DNA from: Micromonospora sp. KC723
GTDB lineage: Bacteria; Actinomycetota; Actinomycetes; Mycobacteriales; Micromonosporaceae
DNA: 43,860 nt
Reading direction: 5' to 3'
Assembly: GCF_004348595.1 (NCBI RefSeq)
Contig: NZ_SMKD01000037.1
Coordinates: 1-43,860, forward strand
Position numbers and translations under genes: made by a program. The notes below the pieces were generated by a model that searched no databases, was not told where the DNA came from, and saw nothing but the letters and a program-made list of their open reading frames with translations. Positions 16,562 to 23,210 of the stretch are shown piece after piece (positions within the stretch are counted from its first letter, which is position 1; every line of letters starts with the position of its first letter).

Positions 16562-17602
16562 GTGGCACACCATGCCCCGCGCCCGCCGTCGCCCCGGTCG
16601 ACCCCGGTCACCCGGTGTACGGTCGTGCCGCGCCCACGCTGGTCCCGCTTCACCACCGTCCTCGCCGCCCTCACCGGCGTCGCCGTCGTCCTGGCCGGTG
16701 GCACCACCGCGGCCCACGCCGATCCCACGGTCGCCGATCTCGAACGGCAGATCGACCGGGACTGGAACATCCTCGAACCGCTCATCGAGCAGCACAACGC
16801 GACCCGGCAGGAGTTGGCCGCCAGACGCCGGCAGGCCGACGCGCTGGCCCGGCGGATCGCGCCGCTGCAACGCCAGGTCGACCAGGCAGTGAACCAGATC
16901 TCCGGGCTCGCCGCCCAGGCGTACAAGGGGGAGAGCTTCGCCGTGGTCAACGCCCTGCTCGGCAGCGCGTCTCCCGGCGAACTGGTGGGCCAGCTCGAAC
17001 TGCTCGATCGTTTCGCCCACCGGCGGCAGCGTGAGGTGCGCGCCGTGCGGGACCTGCGTGACGACCTCGCCGCGAAGAAGGCGACGCTGGAAGAGATGGT
17101 GGCCCAACTGGGCCGTGCCGAGGCCCGGCTCGCCGCCCGGAGAAAGCAGATCGACGCCGGGATCGACCGGCTCCAGCGGCTCCGGTCGCGGGCGTACGGC
17201 CGCGGTGGCGGCGGCCCGCTGCGTCCCGCCCCCTGCCCGGCTGCCTACCCGGGCGGTCCGGCCGGGGTGGCGGTGCGGTTCGCCTGCGCCCAGATCGGCA
17301 AGCCGTACGTCTGGGGCGCCGAGGGCCCGAACGCGTACGACTGCTCCGGTCTGACGCTCGCGGCCTGGGCGAAGGCGGGGATCCGGCTGCCGCACAACGC
17401 CCGGCAGCAGCGGCGACTCACGGCCGGGGTCAGCCGGGCCGGCCTGCGCCCCGGTGATCTGGTCTTCTACCACGCCGACCTGCACCACGTGGGGATGTAC
17501 GTCGGTGGCGGCTGGGTGGTGCACGCCTCCCGGGCGGGGATGCCGGTGCGGATGAAGCGGATCGACGACGGCCCGGTCCACAGCTACGGACGGCCACGCT
17601 GA
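16562..17602 (+). CDS. Second secreted NlpC/P60 endopeptidase (paralogue)
   Basis: This 346-aa protein has the same architecture as its upstream neighbour: signal peptide (hydrophobic core about 33-48, AHA-DP cleavage site), coiled coil about 55-205, a Gly/Pro-rich linker, and an NlpC/P60 domain with Cys261, His309 and His321. The paralogues share the motifs YVWGA-GPN and DLHHVG. The coiled coil here is more Arg-rich and the linker contains two Cys residues (PAPCPAAYP and RFACAQIG). GTG 16562 is supported by the -10 element TAGGGT 6 nt upstream. A later GTG at 16625 would still keep a complete signal peptide. A terminator and separate promoter isolate it from the first gene, so the two may be expressed under different conditions. 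Confidence 0.9.
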   Translation: MAHHAPRPPSPRSTPVTRCTVVPRPRWSRFTTVLAALTGVAVVLAGGTTAAHADPTVADLERQIDRDWNILEPLIEQHNATRQELAARRRQADALARRIAPLQRQVDQAVNQISGLAAQAYKGESFAVVNALLGSASPGELVGQLELLDRFAHRRQREVRAVRDLRDDLAAKKATLEEMVAQLGRAEARLAARRKQIDAGIDRLQRLRSRAYGRGGGGPLRPAPCPAAYPGGPAGVAVRFACAQIGKPYVWGAEGPNAYDCSGLTLAAWAKAGIRLPHNARQQRRLTAGVSRAGLRPGDLVFYHADLHHVGMYVGGGWVVHASRAGMPVRMKRIDDGPVHSYGRPR

Positions 17603-17638
17603 CGCGGGTGCCGGGCGCCCCGCTCGCGGGGCCCGGCC

Positions 17639-18217
17639 TCAGCGGATCGGCCAGGTACGCCAGTTCTGCCAGGACCGGCTCGGGGTCGGCCCCCGCTGGC
17701 CCTGGTAGCGCGAACCGTAGACCTCCGACCCGTACGGATGTTCGGCCGGCGACGACAGGCGGAAGATGCAGAGTTGGCCGATCTTCATGCCCGGCCAGAG
17801 GGTGATCGGCAGGTTCGCCACGTTGGACAGCTCCAGCGTGACGTGGCCGGAGAAGCCCGGGTCGATGAAGCCGGCCGTGGAGTGGGTGAGCAGACCCAGC
17901 CGGCCCAGGCTCGACTTGCCCTCCAGCCGGCCGGCGAGCTGGTCGCCCAACGAGATCACCTCGAGCGTGGAGGCGAGCACGAACTCACCCGGGTGCAGCA
18001 CGAAGGGCTGGCCCTCCGGCACCTCGACCATCGAGGTGAGGTCGTCCTGCTGCTCTGCGGGGTCGATGTGGGTGTAGAGGTGGTTGTTGAAGACCCGGAA
18101 CAGCTTGTCCAGGCGGACGTCGATGCTGGACGGTTGCACCAGCGCGGGCTCGAACGGCTCCAGCGCGAGCGTGCCCGACTTGATCTCGGAGACCAGGTCG
18201 CGGTCGGAGAGCAGCAT
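17639..18217 (-). CDS. dcd: dCTP deaminase, bifunctional DCD:DUT type
   Basis: This 192-aa protein is highly similar over its whole length to actinobacterial Dcd (MLLSDRDL start, [45 protein letters not shown] with catalytic Glu129, and the C-terminal [12 protein letters not shown]). It converts dCTP to deoxyuridine nucleotides for dTMP synthesis. Mycobacterial homologues with these motifs do both dCTP deamination and dUTP hydrolysis. ATG 18217 is the family start, and a -10 element TATGGT (18229-18224, minus strand) lies exactly 6 nt upstream. That indicates a leaderless transcript and excludes the GTG at 18223. The gene is divergent from the PPOX-fold gene, with a palindromic operator between them. 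Confidence 0.95.
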   Translation of the reverse strand: MLLSDRDLVSEIKSGTLALEPFEPALVQPSSIDVRLDKLFRVFNNHLYTHIDPAEQQDDLTSMVEVPEGQPFVLHPGEFVLASTLEVISLGDQLAGRLEGKSSLGRLGLLTHSTAGFIDPGFSGHVTLELSNVANLPITLWPGMKIGQLCIFRLSSPAEHPYGSEVYGSRYQGQRGPTPSRSWQNWRTWPIR

Positions 18218-18261
18218 CGGCACACCATATCGAGCGGGTCGGGTGACCTGCGTGTCGGACT

Positions 18262-18283
18262 ACGTGTTCGTACACGTGTTCGA
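18262..18283 (+). promoter_or_regulatory. Overlapping palindromes: LexA-like box in the dcd/PPOX divergent promoter
   Basis: TCGTACACGTGTTCGA (18268-18283) reads TCGAACACGTGTACGA on the minus strand. That is one mismatch from the actinobacterial SOS-box core TCGAAC-N4-GTTCGA. It overlaps a second palindrome ACGTGT-TCGT-ACACGT (18262-18277), and ACGTGTTCG is directly repeated with a 12-bp period. The box ends at the T of the PPOX -10 (18284), a classic repressor position. It lies 51-66 bp upstream of dcd. A TetR-type operator is the alternative reading. Confidence 0.5.
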
Positions 18284-18289
18284 TAGAAT
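18284..18289 (+). promoter_or_regulatory. -10 element TAGAAT of the PPOX gene (leaderless)
   Basis: TAGAAT ends 6 nt before ATG 18296, so transcription should start at the initiation codon. Confidence 0.6.
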
Positions 18290-18295
18290 GTCGGC

Positions 18296-18862
18296 ATGGC
18301 TTCCTGGTCCGCATTCGCCACCGACGAGCCCCGACTCGCCGACGGGATCCGCCTTCTCCTCCAGCAGTACGGGCCAGGCTTCGGCTACCTGGCCACCGTC
18401 CGCGCCGACGGCGGTCCCCGGGTGCACCCGGTCTGTCCGGTGATCACCGACGAGGGGCTCTTCTGCTTCGTGGTCGACTCGCCCAAGCGACGCGACCTCG
18501 AACGCGACGGCCGCTATGCGCTGCACTCCTTCCCACCGGAGGAGAGCGACGACGAGGCGTACCTCGCCGGCCGGGCGCGTCCCGTCTCCGACCCGGCCCA
18601 GGTGGCCCGGATCGCCCGCGTGGGCCGGGCTGCCCCGCAGGTGGACTGGCGGCTCTTCGAGTTCGACGTCGACGTGGCGATGCTGACCCGGCGCGGGCCG
18701 GGCGGGCTCGTCCAGCCCGGCGAGGGCGCGGGGCGGCCGGCCGTGCAGGTCTGGCTCGACGCCCGGCCCGCCCACGGCGGCGACGCCGCAGGCGTACCGG
18801 ACCAGCGGCCGGCCCGGCGCGGCGGCCGGCACGGCTTCGACACCCGGCGCACCGCGGCCTGA
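18296..18862 (+). CDS. PPOX-fold (pyridoxamine 5'-phosphate oxidase family) flavin/F420-binding protein
   Basis: This 188-aa protein has a split-barrel PPOX domain in the first 145 residues: GYLATVRADGGPRVHPV, the strand with LFCFVVDSPKRRDLERDGRYALH, then a WRLFEFDVDVAML strand. The last 40 residues are Gly/Arg/Ala-rich and probably disordered. Family members bind FMN, F420 or heme and perform redox chemistry on small molecules; the substrate cannot be told here. No RBS is present. The -10 element TAGAAT 6 nt upstream implies leaderless translation. The promoter overlaps a LexA-like palindrome, so damage-inducible expression is possible. Confidence 0.85.
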   Translation: MASWSAFATDEPRLADGIRLLLQQYGPGFGYLATVRADGGPRVHPVCPVITDEGLFCFVVDSPKRRDLERDGRYALHSFPPEESDDEAYLAGRARPVSDPAQVARIARVGRAAPQVDWRLFEFDVDVAMLTRRGPGGLVQPGEGAGRPAVQVWLDARPAHGGDAAGVPDQRPARRGGRHGFDTRRTAA

Positions 18863-18870
18863 CCGGAAAC

Positions 18871-18910
18871 GCCGGTGCCGGCCCCGTCACGAGACGGAGC
18901 CGGCACCGGC
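18871..18910. terminator. Bidirectional terminator between convergent PPOX and protease genes
   Basis: GCCGGTGCCGG (18871-18881) and CCGGCACCGGC (18900-18910) form an 11-bp stem, with an inner CCGTC/GACGG helix in the loop. It lies 8 nt after one stop and 11 nt from the other. Confidence 0.75.
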
Positions 18911-18921
18911 CACTGCGGGGG

Positions 18922-19923
18922 TCAGGCCGCGCGGTACGCGTTCCACGCGGTCAGCATGCGGCTGGCCTGCCCAGCGGTGAACTGGTACATGCACGAGTCG
19001 TAGCTGTAGTCCATGAAGTTGGTGATCGGGTCGAGGCCCTCGGCCGGGCAGGTGTCCTGACCGGCCGGGCAGCCCTGCGCCGGGTCGCGCTCCGCCGGGG
19101 TGTCGGCGACGCCGTCGTTCGTGGTGGAGCAACCACCCTGGAAGGTGTGGTAGAGGTTCATCCAGTGACCCACCTCGTGGGTGCCGGTGTCGCCCAGGTT
19201 GTAGTTGGTGGCCGAACCACCCGGCAGCGACTCGTTCAGCACCACGACGCCGTCCATCGGGTCGAGGCTGCGCTTCGGGAAGGTGGCCCAGCCGAGCAGG
19301 TCGTTGCTCAGCTCGGCCAGGTAGATGTTGAGGGTGTTCTTGCCGCCGGTGCGCAGCTGGGTCTTCATCTGCCGCTCGGCGGAGGAACCCTGGATGATCG
19401 GGTACCACGCCGGCCGGGTCACCCGGTTGATCTTCTGAAGGGTGAAGCTGAAGGCGGTGGCCGCGCCGCCGGTGGTGCCGCTGAAGCTCTCGTTGAGCAC
19501 CTTGATCTGAGAGTTGATCATCGAGTCCGGGATGTTGCCACCGGCCCGGGTGCTGTTCTCCTGGATGACGTGCACGACGACCGGGACGTTCACGGCGGCG
19601 AGCGTGGAGGCCTGGCTGGCGGACTGCGGGCCGAGCCGGAACCGGGCCCGCTCGCGCAGCGCGGTGGCGAGGTCGGCCTCGCGCTCCCGTACCTGGACGG
19701 CGGTCAGTTCGTTGGGCTCGTGCTTCGCAATGCCACCGGGCTTGAGCCGCGCGTCGGAGTGCGTGTCGGTCGGTTCCTCGCAGACGACGTCGGCGGCGGG
19801 GGCGGCGGAGAAGGCCGAAGCAGCGGGGACGACACCCACGGTGGCGGCGCTCAGCAGCAACGCGAGGGTCGTCGATGCGACACCGGTGGTACGCCGGGTC
19901 AGCAGGGCGGGACGGAGTCCCAT
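18922..19923 (-). CDS. Secreted zinc metalloprotease, M43 (pappalysin/cytophagalysin) family
   Basis: This 333-aa protein has a Tat/Sec-like signal region (basic residues 4-12, hydrophobic 15-38, cleavage near ASA), a propeptide to about residue 105, and a catalytic domain. The zinc motif is H249-E250-V-G-H253 extended to HExxHxxxLYH with third ligand His259. A Met-turn NFMDYSYD lies at about 302-309, and Cys pairs fit the metzincin M43 fold. It is predicted to be an extracellular peptidase. ATG 19923 was chosen because it starts the signal peptide and has AGAGGTGG upstream; the longer in-frame extension covers the promoter and its inverted repeat. It is monocistronic, convergent with the PPOX gene. 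Confidence 0.9.
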   Translation of the reverse strand: MGLRPALLTRRTTGVASTTLALLLSAATVGVVPAASAFSAAPAADVVCEEPTDTHSDARLKPGGIAKHEPNELTAVQVREREADLATALRERARFRLGPQSASQASTLAAVNVPVVVHVIQENSTRAGGNIPDSMINSQIKVLNESFSGTTGGAATAFSFTLQKINRVTRPAWYPIIQGSSAERQMKTQLRTGGKNTLNIYLAELSNDLLGWATFPKRSLDPMDGVVVLNESLPGGSATNYNLGDTGTHEVGHWMNLYHTFQGGCSTTNDGVADTPAERDPAQGCPAGQDTCPAEGLDPITNFMDYSYDSCMYQFTAGQASRMLTAWNAYRAA

Positions 19924-19941
19924 GGGCCCACCTCTTTCTCG

Positions 19942-19968
19942 CGACGTGACAGGGGGTATGTCACGTCG
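19942..19968 (-). promoter_or_regulatory. Perfect 10-bp inverted repeat in the 5' region of the protease gene
   Basis: CGACGTGACA (19942-19951), loop GGGGGTA, TGTCACGTCG (19959-19968), ending 19 bp before the protease ATG on the minus strand. It could be an operator or an RNA hairpin next to the ribosome-binding site. Confidence 0.55.
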
Positions 19969-20138
19969 TGGTCGAAACGTGAGGGGGACGTTACAACCGA
20001 TTGAAAGGTTTGAGAATGGCCGCCTTGTTACCGCTGAGAAACTTTTACACATCTGCATACGTTCGGTGCTTGCGTCATCACGATGGGGTCCGATGGACGC
20101 GCCGGGGCACCTGGATGCACGACACCGGTGACCTCAGG

Positions 20139-20144
20139 TACAGT
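20139..20144 (+). promoter_or_regulatory. -10 element TACAGT of tRNA-Gly
   Basis: TANNNT hexamer 10 nt before the mature tRNA 5' end, matching the usual tRNA promoter geometry. Confidence 0.5.
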
Positions 20145-20154
20145 GGTGCCGCCT

Positions 20155-20225
20155 GCGGGTGTAGTTCAATGGCAGAACATCAGCTTCCCAAGCTGACAGT
20201 GCGGGTTCGATTCCCGTCACCCGCT
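20155..20225 (+). tRNA. tRNA-Gly (anticodon CCC)
   Basis: The cloverleaf is complete: acceptor GCGGGTG/CACCCGC, D stem GTTC/GAAC, anticodon stem TCAGC/GCTGA with loop TTCCCAA (anticodon CCC, reading GGG), T arm GCGGG-TTCGATT-CCCGT, discriminator T. The CCA end is encoded (20226-20228). The anticodon-to-3' part is duplicated at 21684-21724, marking an integration site. A terminator follows immediately. Confidence 0.95.
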
Positions 20226-20228
20226 CCA
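20186..20228 (+). repeat. att-like core inside the tRNA-Gly 3' half (left copy)
   Basis: These 43 bases, from the anticodon loop to the encoded CCA, are matched by the 41 bases at 21684-21724 with one substitution (A20210 to G) and one 2-nt deletion. tRNA 3' ends are the standard attB of tyrosine-recombinase elements. Confidence 0.65.
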
Positions 20229-20233
20229 ACGCG

Positions 20234-20272
20234 AAGGCCCCAGCTCAGGGCAGATTTCCTGGCTGGGGCCTT
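20234..20272 (+). terminator. Terminator of tRNA-Gly
   Basis: AAGGCCCCAGC (20234-20244) pairs perfectly with GCTGGGGCCTT (20262-20272), with a further CAGG/CCTG pairing in the loop. Confidence 0.8.
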
Positions 20273-20338
20273 GATCGTTGCTACCGCTTCTTGCGCCGGG
20301 CGCTTGAGGGAGGTCGCAGGTCCCTCCCGTCTCTGCTC

Positions 20339-20440
20339 ATGTGCTCGAAGGAACTAGCTACCTTGCTGCAGGAGCGGTACCCGAAGGAACCGGAGGCCGT
20401 CTCGTACCTGGACGAGGTGCGGGCCCTCGGCGCGAGCTGA
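20339..20440 (+). pseudogene. Short ORF or gene fragment next to the tRNA
   Basis: ATG 20339 opens a 33-aa reading frame (MCSKELATLLQERYPKEP and onward to ALGAS). The frame is also open upstream through the tRNA terminator, so this may be the C-terminal end of a lost gene. The residue pattern (amphipathic helix rich in Leu, Glu and Arg) is protein-like, but no family is recognised. It is not the larger plus-strand reading frame antisense to the VOC gene. Confidence 0.3.
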
Positions 20441-20625
20441 CTCCCTCGGCACTCTCGTCCGAGCCAGCGCGACTCGGGCGGCCACCGACACCAGGGCGAG
20501 GCCCGCTCTCATGCCAGGACACGACACGGTTCGGGCGTCACACGTGGGTGCGGCCGACCGTCGCATCCGGCTCTGCGTCTGGCCCCGCTTATAGCCCCGC
20601 ATGCGGGTCGAGGCCGGCTACGGAG
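20441..20625. other. Non-coding stretch inside the tRNA-adjacent remnant
   Basis: About 185 bp between the fragment at 20339 and the VOC stop. No gene, repeat or promoter was recognised. Confidence 0.35.
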
Positions 20626-20985
20626 CTAGAGCCACCTGGTCAGGTTGAGCCTGTTGCCGTCGGGGTCGAGCACGTGCGCGACCCGCTGGCCCCACGGCAT
20701 GTCGTTGGGCTGTCCCGGCACGGTGCCGCCGGCCGACTCGACGGTGGGCAGCAGTGCGTCGACGTCTGGGACGTCGGCGCTGAGGATGATTCGGACCGGT
20801 GCGTCGATCTGGGTGTCATCCACCTGCACGAGGCCGAGCACGGTCTCGCCGATCCGCAGCTCGACATAGAATTCCGGGCCCTCGTCGGGTACGCGGAGGG
20901 CCTGGGTCGCGCCGAGCACCGTCTCGTAGAAGGTGCGCAGGCGGGGCAGGTCGGGCGTGCAAACGATGGGTTGAATCGAGATCAT
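20626..20985 (-). CDS. VOC-superfamily (glyoxalase/bleomycin-resistance-like) protein
   Basis: This 119-aa single VOC module has the beta-alpha-beta-beta-beta layout: PIVCTPDLPRLRTFYETVLG at the start and HVLDPDGNRLNLTRWL at the end. Such proteins are dimeric metal-binding enzymes or drug-binding proteins; the substrate cannot be assigned. ATG 20985 has CAGGAGA 7 nt upstream, which decides the start over in-frame positions 14 codons earlier. It is the only clearly intact gene between the two tRNA-Gly att-like copies and may be cargo of the former element. Confidence 0.85.
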   Translation of the reverse strand: MISIQPIVCTPDLPRLRTFYETVLGATQALRVPDEGPEFYVELRIGETVLGLVQVDDTQIDAPVRIILSADVPDVDALLPTVESAGGTVPGQPNDMPWGQRVAHVLDPDGNRLNLTRWL

Positions 20986-20999
20986 CAGAAGTCTCCTGA

Positions 21000-21149
21000 G
21001 CGGTCGTCGGTCACGAGGTAAGACCAACGAGTGGCTTGGCCTGTAGCGAGCGGCAGGCCGCAGCCATCGTCAACGCATGGGACCAGGTAATCACAACGTC
21101 GCCCGACGAGGAGGACCCCAGTATGGACGGGATCGATGACCCGGAATGA
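21000..21149 (+). pseudogene. C-terminal gene fragment
   Basis: A frame open from 21000 to TGA 21147-21149 has no ATG or GTG start near its 5' end. It reads LACSERQAAAIVNAWDQV and continues with an acidic end (SPDEEDPSMDGIDDPE). The composition is protein-like and unlike the antisense frames around it. It is probably the tail of a lost gene of the element or a small gene starting at TTG 21036. No family is recognised. Confidence 0.3.
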
Positions 21150-21324
21150 CGGGTGGCCCGCCAGGGACGTGCGGTCCGCATCTGGTCCGCGAGAGGCCAG
21201 GGACAGCGGGGGAGTGGGAGGGGTGCCGAGAGGTGATTCCGCTGCTAGGAGGCCATTGGGGCACCCCTCGTCGGGTCGCCCATCTTGATCTCGTAAGTGA
21301 CCGGTCAGGCCCTAGCATCCACCT

Positions 21325-21609
21325 ATGCACGACGACCCGAGCGGCCACATCTGGCGGGAGCAGGCAGCGGAAAGAACTCCCCTCGCCGCCGACGCGGCAA
21401 CTCTCGGCCGCCTGATCGAGCAGGATCACGACCTCGCCGAGGTCTCGTACTACGAAGCCATGGCGGACCCAGAGGCGCAGGCGCTTGATGACGCCCAACG
21501 CTCATATGCCGGGCAGTACCGGCGTCGGGTACGACGGTTGCACGAACGTGAGAAGCACCGCCGGTCGGAACCACCTGCCGGGCCATCCACTGGCCATGAA
21601 GCTGTGTGA
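21325..21609 (+). CDS. Small hypothetical protein, 94 aa
   Basis: MHDDPSGHIWREQAAERT and onward: a hydrophilic protein with a helical, acidic middle (residues 25-60, LGRLIEQDHDLAEVSYYEAM) and a basic Arg/His-rich stretch at about 65-82. There is no signal peptide or membrane segment. The -10 element TAGCAT (21313-21318) lies 6 nt before the ATG, so the gene is probably leaderless. No family is recognised. Third-position GC is lower than in core genes here, consistent with accessory origin. It ends 75 nt before the distal copy of the tRNA-Gly 3' end. Confidence 0.5.
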   Translation: MHDDPSGHIWREQAAERTPLAADAATLGRLIEQDHDLAEVSYYEAMADPEAQALDDAQRSYAGQYRRRVRRLHEREKHRRSEPPAGPSTGHEAV

Positions 21610-21683
21610 CGCAGGGCCAAACCGGGCCAGTGAGGCCCTGCCAACGGTGCTCAGCGCAGTGCCCCCGGCCCGATCTGGTGCGG

Positions 21684-21724
21684 TCCCAAGCTGAGTGCGG
21701 GTTCGGTTCCCGTCACCCGCTCCA
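21684..21724 (+). repeat. Degenerate copy of the tRNA-Gly 3' half (right att-like site)
   Basis: TCCCAAGCTGA, then GTGCGGGTTCGGTTCCCG and TCACCCGCTCCA. It is collinear with 20186-20228 apart from a 2-nt deletion in the variable loop and A-to-G in the T loop. The 5' half of a tRNA is missing, so this is not a functional tRNA gene. Confidence 0.7.
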
Positions 21725-21729
21725 CGATC

Positions 21730-21768
21730 GAGGCCCTGGACAGGACAGGCAGTCCCAGCAAGGGCCTT
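21730..21768 (+). terminator. Terminator-like hairpin after the tRNA-Gly copy
   Basis: GAGGCCCTGGAC (21730-21741) can pair with GTCCCAG plus AGGGCCTT (21752-21768) with small bulges. It is placed 5 nt after the encoded CCA and echoes the tRNA's own terminator. Confidence 0.5.
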
Positions 21769-21921
21769 CGTCGGTCGACATCTCGGTGGGCCCGACGCAG
21801 GAGCCGTCGACCGCGTCATGATGCCAGAGGCGCCTTGCCCCGTGCAGGGCGCTGCGGCGTCGGTGGAACTGGTGGAAGACCTCCGGCGTGGTCGACGCAC
21901 TCCCCCGGATAGCCTTCGATC

Positions 21922-22350
21922 ATGTCCCTTCTGACCGTGCGGTCAGCGACCGCAGCAGACATCCCCGCCGTCCTTGCCTTCTGGCAGGTCGCCGCCGAGA
22001 ACGCCCAACGGCCCTCCGACGACCGGTCGGCCGTCGCGGCGCTCATCGCCCGTGATTCCGATGCCCTGCTCCTGGCCGAGGAGGGGCCGGTGCTGGTCGG
22101 CAGTGTCATCGCCGGGTGGGATGGGTGGCGCTGCCACCTCTACCGGCTCGCCGTCGCGCCGTCACACCGACGCAAGGGCATCGGTCGTACGTTGATCGAC
22201 GCGGCCGAGGAACGGTTCCGGCGGTTGGGTGGCGGCCGGGCCGACGCCATGGTGCTGGACGACAACGAGCCGGCGCACCGTGCCTGGCGGGCCTGTGGGT
22301 ACGAACGGCAGGCCGAATGGTCGCGCTGGGTCAAGCCGCTGCACGGGTGA
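21922..22350 (+). CDS. GNAT-family N-acetyltransferase
   Basis: This 142-aa single GNAT domain begins TVRSATAADIPAVLAFW. The acetyl-CoA pyrophosphate-binding loop RLAVAPSHRRKGIGRTLI lies at about residues 74-91, and the C-terminal DDNEPAHRAWRACGYE motif is present. It transfers acetyl from acetyl-CoA to an unknown amine. The -10 element TAGCCT (21910-21915) sits 6 nt before the ATG and no RBS is present, so the gene is likely leaderless. It stands alone just outside the tRNA-Gly-bounded region. Confidence 0.92.
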   Translation: MSLLTVRSATAADIPAVLAFWQVAAENAQRPSDDRSAVAALIARDSDALLLAEEGPVLVGSVIAGWDGWRCHLYRLAVAPSHRRKGIGRTLIDAAEERFRRLGGGRADAMVLDDNEPAHRAWRACGYERQAEWSRWVKPLHG

Positions 22351-22437
22351 GATCACGGAACCGCACGCCGACACCGTGGGGACGTGCGCCACGGTTCCCG
22401 GCCACGGCACGTCGGACGGTCCTGACAGGATGCCCCG

Positions 22438-22500
22438 GTGCTGAGTGAGATCCGGGCGTTGGTCGAGTCGATCGCGCCGTCGGACGACGCGATCTGCGCG
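22438..22500 (+). pseudogene. N-terminal remnant of a NUDIX hydrolase-like gene
   Basis: GTG 22438, 6 nt after a -10-like CAGGAT, begins VLSEIRALVESIAPSDD. This resembles the N-terminal helix of actinobacterial NUDIX hydrolases that start with IR-LV-IAP-DDLE. After about 16 codons the similarity stops and the frame runs antisense to the neighbouring minus-strand gene, without any NUDIX box. It is best read as a gene cut off by a deletion near 22485-22505. Family assignment is from memory of the motif and is tentative. Confidence 0.4.
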
Positions 22501-22503
22501 AAG

Positions 22504-22767
22504 TCACTTTGGTCGCCTACAGCAGCCGGCGGCGAGGGTGGGCACCGGGTCGGCGTCGGGTCGGGGCAGCAGGGCCAGGGCGAGACCGACCACCGCACTG
22601 ACCGCGCCGACCAGGAAGAACAGCGAGTAGACCGGGTCGCCCAGCCACTCCCAGAACGGGTGCCACTGGGCGTGCCGCTCGTGGCGATGGTGGGCGGCCA
22701 TCAGCGGAAGGGCAAGCAGGATGGGCGCCGACCAGAGGAAGAGTGTCACCCCGGTGAGGGTCTTCAC
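22504..22767 (-). CDS. Small two-span membrane protein downstream of padR
   Basis: This 87-aa protein starts at GTG 22767. Two hydrophobic segments (about residues 6-24 and 46-68) flank a His/Trp-rich loop (HHRHERHAQWHPFWEW). It follows padR by 38 nt and is probably co-transcribed. The last residues (AAGCCRRPK) look atypical and fall at the junction with the NUDIX remnant, so the native C-terminus may have been replaced. PadR operons often carry small membrane or transporter genes, which supports a real gene, but no named family is recognised. Confidence 0.6.
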   Translation of the reverse strand: MKTLTGVTLFLWSAPILLALPLMAAHHRHERHAQWHPFWEWLGDPVYSLFFLVGAVSAVVGLALALLPRPDADPVPTLAAGCCRRPK

Positions 22768-22805
22768 CGGTGCGGCGGCCGGTTGGGCGATCGGCGGGTG
22801 GCGGA

Positions 22806-23126
22806 TCAGGTGGTACGCGGACGGAGTGCGCGCAGTCGGGTCTCGGCGGCGTTGACGAGCTGATGCATCCGGGCGGCTTCGGTGGTCAGCGCGTGGTGCC
22901 CGGCGGTGGTCAGCCGGTAGTAGCGCCGGCGCCGCCCGTCCACTGTCTCCTCCCGGTCGGGCTCGACCAGCCCTTCGGCGGTGAGCCGGTCCAGCGCCGT
23001 GTAGAGGGTGCCGGGCCGCAGCGTGACCCGTTGCTCGGAGAGGGCGGCGACGTCTCGCACGATGCCGTAGCCGTGCCGGGGGCCACCGGCGAGCACGGTC
23101 AGGATGAGGAACGTCGGTTCGCGCAT
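22806..23126 (-). CDS. PadR-family transcriptional regulator
   Basis: This 106-aa winged-helix protein shows the PadR signature: FLILTVLAGGPRHGYGIV, LRPGTLYTALDRLTAEGLVE, and RRRRYYRLTTAGHHAL, followed by a C-terminal dimerisation helix. PadR proteins repress neighbouring genes and respond to small hydrophobic ligands or stress. ATG 23126 fits the family start; GTG 23135 (VAAMREP) is the alternative. An AT-rich TGTATAT element lies just upstream on the minus strand in the 84-bp divergent region shared with the LLM oxidoreductase. It likely controls itself, the downstream membrane gene and possibly the LLM gene. Confidence 0.93.
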   Translation of the reverse strand: MREPTFLILTVLAGGPRHGYGIVRDVAALSEQRVTLRPGTLYTALDRLTAEGLVEPDREETVDGRRRRYYRLTTAGHHALTTEAARMHQLVNAAETRLRALRPRTT

Positions 23127-23197
23127 CGCGGCCACGCCGTCATATACAGATGATCGATGCATAGGGGACCGGGTACGCGCCGGAACCGTGCCGGCCA

Positions 23198-23203
23198 TAC
23201 CCT
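23198..23203 (+). promoter_or_regulatory. -10 element TACCCT of the LLM gene
   Basis: TANNNT hexamer 7 nt before ATG 23211. It supports a leaderless start there and argues against the in-frame ATG at 23157. Confidence 0.5.
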
Positions 23204-23210
23204 GGCGGCC

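Larger units (their letters stand above)
20186..21724. mobile_element. Remnant of an integrative element at tRNA-Gly
   Basis: The region is bounded by the tRNA 3' end and its 41-nt degenerate copy, about 1.5 kb apart. It contains two gene fragments, a VOC-family gene on the minus strand and a 94-aa ORF. There is no integrase, excisionase or replication gene, so if it was an AICE or prophage it has lost nearly everything. Codon use in the small ORFs is less GC3-biased than in the surrounding genes. The copy is followed by a terminator-like hairpin resembling that of the tRNA. Confidence 0.5.

Noticed and set aside
20341..21021. Plus-strand frame of 226 codons across the VOC gene
   Set aside because: It runs antisense to an intact VOC-family gene with a good RBS, and its sequence has no domain.
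21684..21724. A second tRNA-Gly gene
   Set aside because: Only the anticodon-loop-to-CCA part is present, with a 2-nt deletion; there is no acceptor 5' strand or D arm.
18922..21724. Insertion sequence or transposase in the accessory zone
   Set aside because: No transposase, DDE-like coding sequence or terminal inverted repeats with target duplications were seen; the tRNA duplication explains the region better.
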